From the NCBI GenBank assembly GCA_020073385.1, contig JAIQFH010000001.1, forward strand, positions 310,001 through 374,000: DNA of 64,000 bases. Reading direction: 5' to 3'. The notes beneath the pieces were generated by a model that saw only the letters and a program-made list of their open reading frames with translations, had not been told where the DNA came from and made no database searches. Of the stretch, positions 62,031 through 64,000 are shown piece by piece. The stretch comes from Terriglobia bacterium (lineage in GTDB: Bacteria; Acidobacteriota; Terriglobia; Terriglobales; Acidobacteriaceae). Numbering within the stretch: position 1 is the first letter of the stretch; every line of letters starts with the position of its first letter. A program made the position numbers and the translations under genes.

Positions 62031-64000
62031 ATGGCGCCTTCCAAAATGTTTGGTCGTACCCCTGCGCACACTAAAGCTCAACACAGCGACAATGCTCCGA
62101 CGACCTTCGATCAAGTGCTTGATCGCGAACTGGATCGGGTTAAGGATTCCCGCACGAAACGCGATGTGCCGGTTGACGCGCGCTCGGACAACCTGATCGG
62201 ACTCGCGTTCTCCGGGGGAGGCATCCGCAGCGCGACGTTCAACCTTGGGATTTTGCAGGCCTTCGCGCAGAAAGAACTGCTGCGCAAATTCGACTACCTG
62301 TCGACTGTTTCCGGAGGCGGATACATCGGATCGTGGCTGGCGGCGTTGACCCGTCGAATCACCGCTCCGATGGCGGTACCCTCGTTCGCCGAGGTCGAAA
62401 AGGCCCTGTGTCCAGGCAAGCACGAACCGAACCGGCGCGCTGAGACCCCGGCTGTGCACTGGTTGCGGTTGTACAGCAACTATCTGACGCCGCACACAGG
62501 GGTTGTTTCCGGGGACACATGGGCGATGATTGGAACCTGGCTGCGAAATGTCATCCTGAACCAGACGATCCTAGGGATGGTGTTCGTAAGTATCTTCGTA
62601 CTATGCCAGAGCGCGTTGGTGCCTCTAATCAATGCGACCGAGAACAACAACGGCATCGGCTTGTTCATCGCCGGAGGAGTGGTGCTCTTCCTTGCGGCGG
62701 TGGCGATGGCCGTCAATGTGGTGTCGGAAAATCCTCCGCAGTTTGTCGGCAACACGCGGCTGCAACGGTTAAAGGCTTGGTTTCGGAGGATCCAAGTCAC
62801 CGCGACCGTGATGCTCCCGTTCGTCGTGGCCTGTGTCTTGCTGAATTGCGCGTTCTGGGAAAGGACGGACTTCGGGGAAGAGTCGATCTGGTATTGGGCG
62901 GCCGCAGGAGCAGTTTTTTATTTCGCAGTGTGGGGAATTGTAGCGCTGATGGCTTGGACGAGGCGCCACTGGCGCAAACGTCAGAACAAATCAACAAGGC
63001 TGATGATTTCCAACACCGCGTTACTGATTTTCTCGCCAGTGGCCGGCGCCGCCGGCGGTTGTTTGGTGTATGCCTACGTTTTGCTGCTCAATCATCTGCC
63101 GCCCTGGATTTATGCCAGTACGGACTGGGTAGTGGCGGTTTTCGGCAGCGGCGTGTTGATGGTAATCACTTTGTTGGTGGGCGTGGTGCACCTGGGACTC
63201 GTGGGTCGCGGCTCCATGGACGTGGTACGGGAATGGTGGGCGCGGCTGGGCGGATACCTGATGTTGATCACGATTGGCTGGATTCTCCTGGCCGGAACGA
63301 GCGCCTTTGCACCGCTGGGAGTACGGTGGCTATTCACGTTTAAGGTACCGTCATTCACGGCCATCGCACTCTGGGTTCTGCACAACTTCGCGGGAGTGAA
63401 AGCCGCCAGCAGCGCGAAAACCAGCGGGAAGAAGACCGACGATCCGAACGCCAAGAAGGACAGCGCTTCCAATTCCGATGACAAGGGAACCAGCGACTCC
63501 TGGATGACGAAGGCGTTTAAATCGCCGCAAGTTTTGAACGCGCTCGCGAAAGCGGCGCCTTACGTGTTCATCGTGGGACTTGTGCTGCTGCTCAGCACGG
63601 TTGTGCATATTGGAGCCGGGCTGGCCTTCGACAAGACCTTCGAAGAGACGGCGAAGCTGTGGAATCTGAGCAGCGGCGAAAGTTTTAAGGAATTGTCGGG
63701 GCACTATTGGAATATCGTAGGCGGCCTTCCACCGTTGTGGATGGCCGGGCTTGGTGGAATTTTCTTTCTCGCCGCCCTTGCATTGTCATGGCGGGTGGAT
63801 GTGAATGACTTCTCTCTCCATCACTTCTACCGGAACCGGCTGGTGCGATGTTATCTGGGAGCTTCGAATCCTGACCGTAAGGCAGAGCCCTTCACCGGTT
63901 TCGATCCTGACGACGACCTGGCGCTCTGTGAACTCGCGGATAACTATCCGGGACCCTATCCAATTCTCAACGCTGCCTTGAACATCACCGCCGGCGAGGA
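62031..64000 (+). CDS. Large membrane patatin-like phospholipase (partial, runs off the window)
   Basis: No stop codon appears before the window ends, so only about 656 residues are visible. Residues 55-115 form a patatin start: LIGLAFSGGGIRSATFNLGILQAF (oxyanion loop) and YLSTVSGGGYIGSWLAAL (nucleophile Ser in VSGGG). From about 175 to 590 are at least eight hydrophobic helices (MVFVSIFVLCQSALVPLI, LFIAGGVVLFLAAVAMAV, YVFIVGLVLLLSTVVHIGA, GIFFLAALALSW). The DFSLHHFYRNRLVRCYLGA block follows. The catalytic Asp must lie beyond the window, so the lipase fold is interrupted by a membrane domain. A good promoter precedes it. Confidence 0.85.
   Translation, partial: MAPSKMFGRTPAHTKAQHSDNAPTTFDQVLDRELDRVKDSRTKRDVPVDARSDNLIGLAFSGGGIRSATFNLGILQAFAQKELLRKFDYLSTVSGGGYIGSWLAALTRRITAPMAVPSFAEVEKALCPGKHEPNRRAETPAVHWLRLYSNYLTPHTGVVSGDTWAMIGTWLRNVILNQTILGMVFVSIFVLCQSALVPLINATENNNGIGLFIAGGVVLFLAAVAMAVNVVSENPPQFVGNTRLQRLKAWFRRIQVTATVMLPFVVACVLLNCAFWERTDFGEESIWYWAAAGAVFYFAVWGIVALMAWTRRHWRKRQNKSTRLMISNTALLIFSPVAGAAGGCLVYAYVLLLNHLPPWIYASTDWVVAVFGSGVLMVITLLVGVVHLGLVGRGSMDVVREWWARLGGYLMLITIGWILLAGTSAFAPLGVRWLFTFKVPSFTAIALWVLHNFAGVKAASSAKTSGKKTDDPNAKKDSASNSDDKGTSDSWMTKAFKSPQVLNALAKAAPYVFIVGLVLLLSTVVHIGAGLAFDKTFEETAKLWNLSSGESFKELSGHYWNIVGGLPPLWMAGLGGIFFLAALALSWRVDVNDFSLHHFYRNRLVRCYLGASNPDRKAEPFTGFDPDDDLALCELADNYPGPYPILNAALNITAGE

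Overview
The window reads as a GC-rich chromosomal segment of a free-living, probably soil, bacterium of the phylum Acidobacteriota (Terriglobia / Koribacter-like). This placement is inference. It rests on an orphan MacB/FtsX-type permease of the acidobacterial kind at 18839-21319, many secreted TPR, TolB-like and hydrolase proteins with signal peptides ending in A-x-A-Q, a Bacillus-style fadN/fadA/fadE set, and several families of short palindromic intergenic repeats of the sort that litter acidobacterial genomes. I saw no rRNA, tRNA, CRISPR array or prophage.

Layout. 0.3-7.4 kb: small zinc-ribbon proteins, a G-quadruplex-prone 14-bp tandem repeat, folD, coaE, a DegP-like protease, two GNAT acetyltransferases and a YjbR-like protein. 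7.4-15 kb: ggt, a sugar isomerase/epimerase, a possible MITE-like intergenic element, asnS, a PIG-L deacetylase, arginase and ddl. 15-21.3 kb (minus strand): tannase-family esterase, S10 peptidase, orphan FtsX-type permease. 21.66-24.13 kb: a complete IS1595-family insertion with terminal inverted repeats and a perfect 8-bp target duplication, carrying three passenger genes (DUF3800-like protein, a 58-residue charged protein, a Cys4 protein). 24.2-26.2 kb: promoter, SAM-I riboswitch and terminator, then a threonine-synthase-like PLP enzyme and a MoaD/ThiS-like sulfur-carrier protein ending Gly-Gly-Ala-Gln. 26.5-33.7 kb: secreted TPR protein, polysaccharide deacetylase, a TetR-HlyD-ABC-permease efflux operon, DUF2911 protein. 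33.8-39.5 kb: secreted carbohydrate and ester hydrolases (GH27, TolB-like, sialate O-acetylesterase, alpha/beta hydrolase). 39.5-47.4 kb (minus): beta-oxidation genes fadN, fadA and fadE interleaved with DUF3455 and two secreted proteins of unknown function. 47.5-55.3 kb: NUDIX, patatin, Ser/Thr kinase with TPRs, ADP-ribosylglycohydrolase, PLP decarboxylase, methyltransferase. 55.4-64 kb: proB-proA, a PIN/RHH toxin-antitoxin pair, M28 peptidase, MarC, DUF4097-like protein, and the start of a large membrane patatin that runs off the window.

How it fits together. Most genes are central metabolism (folate, CoA, proline, arginine, fatty acid oxidation, cell wall) and scavenging hydrolases. The two most distinctive loci are adjacent. 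One is the cargo-bearing IS1595 element. The other is the SAM-riboswitch operon pairing a ThrC-like enzyme with a sulfur carrier that appears to need C-terminal trimming, which suggests a protein-thiocarboxylate route to homocysteine or a related sulfur amino acid. At least seven copies of one hairpin repeat and smaller numbers of three others sit between genes throughout.
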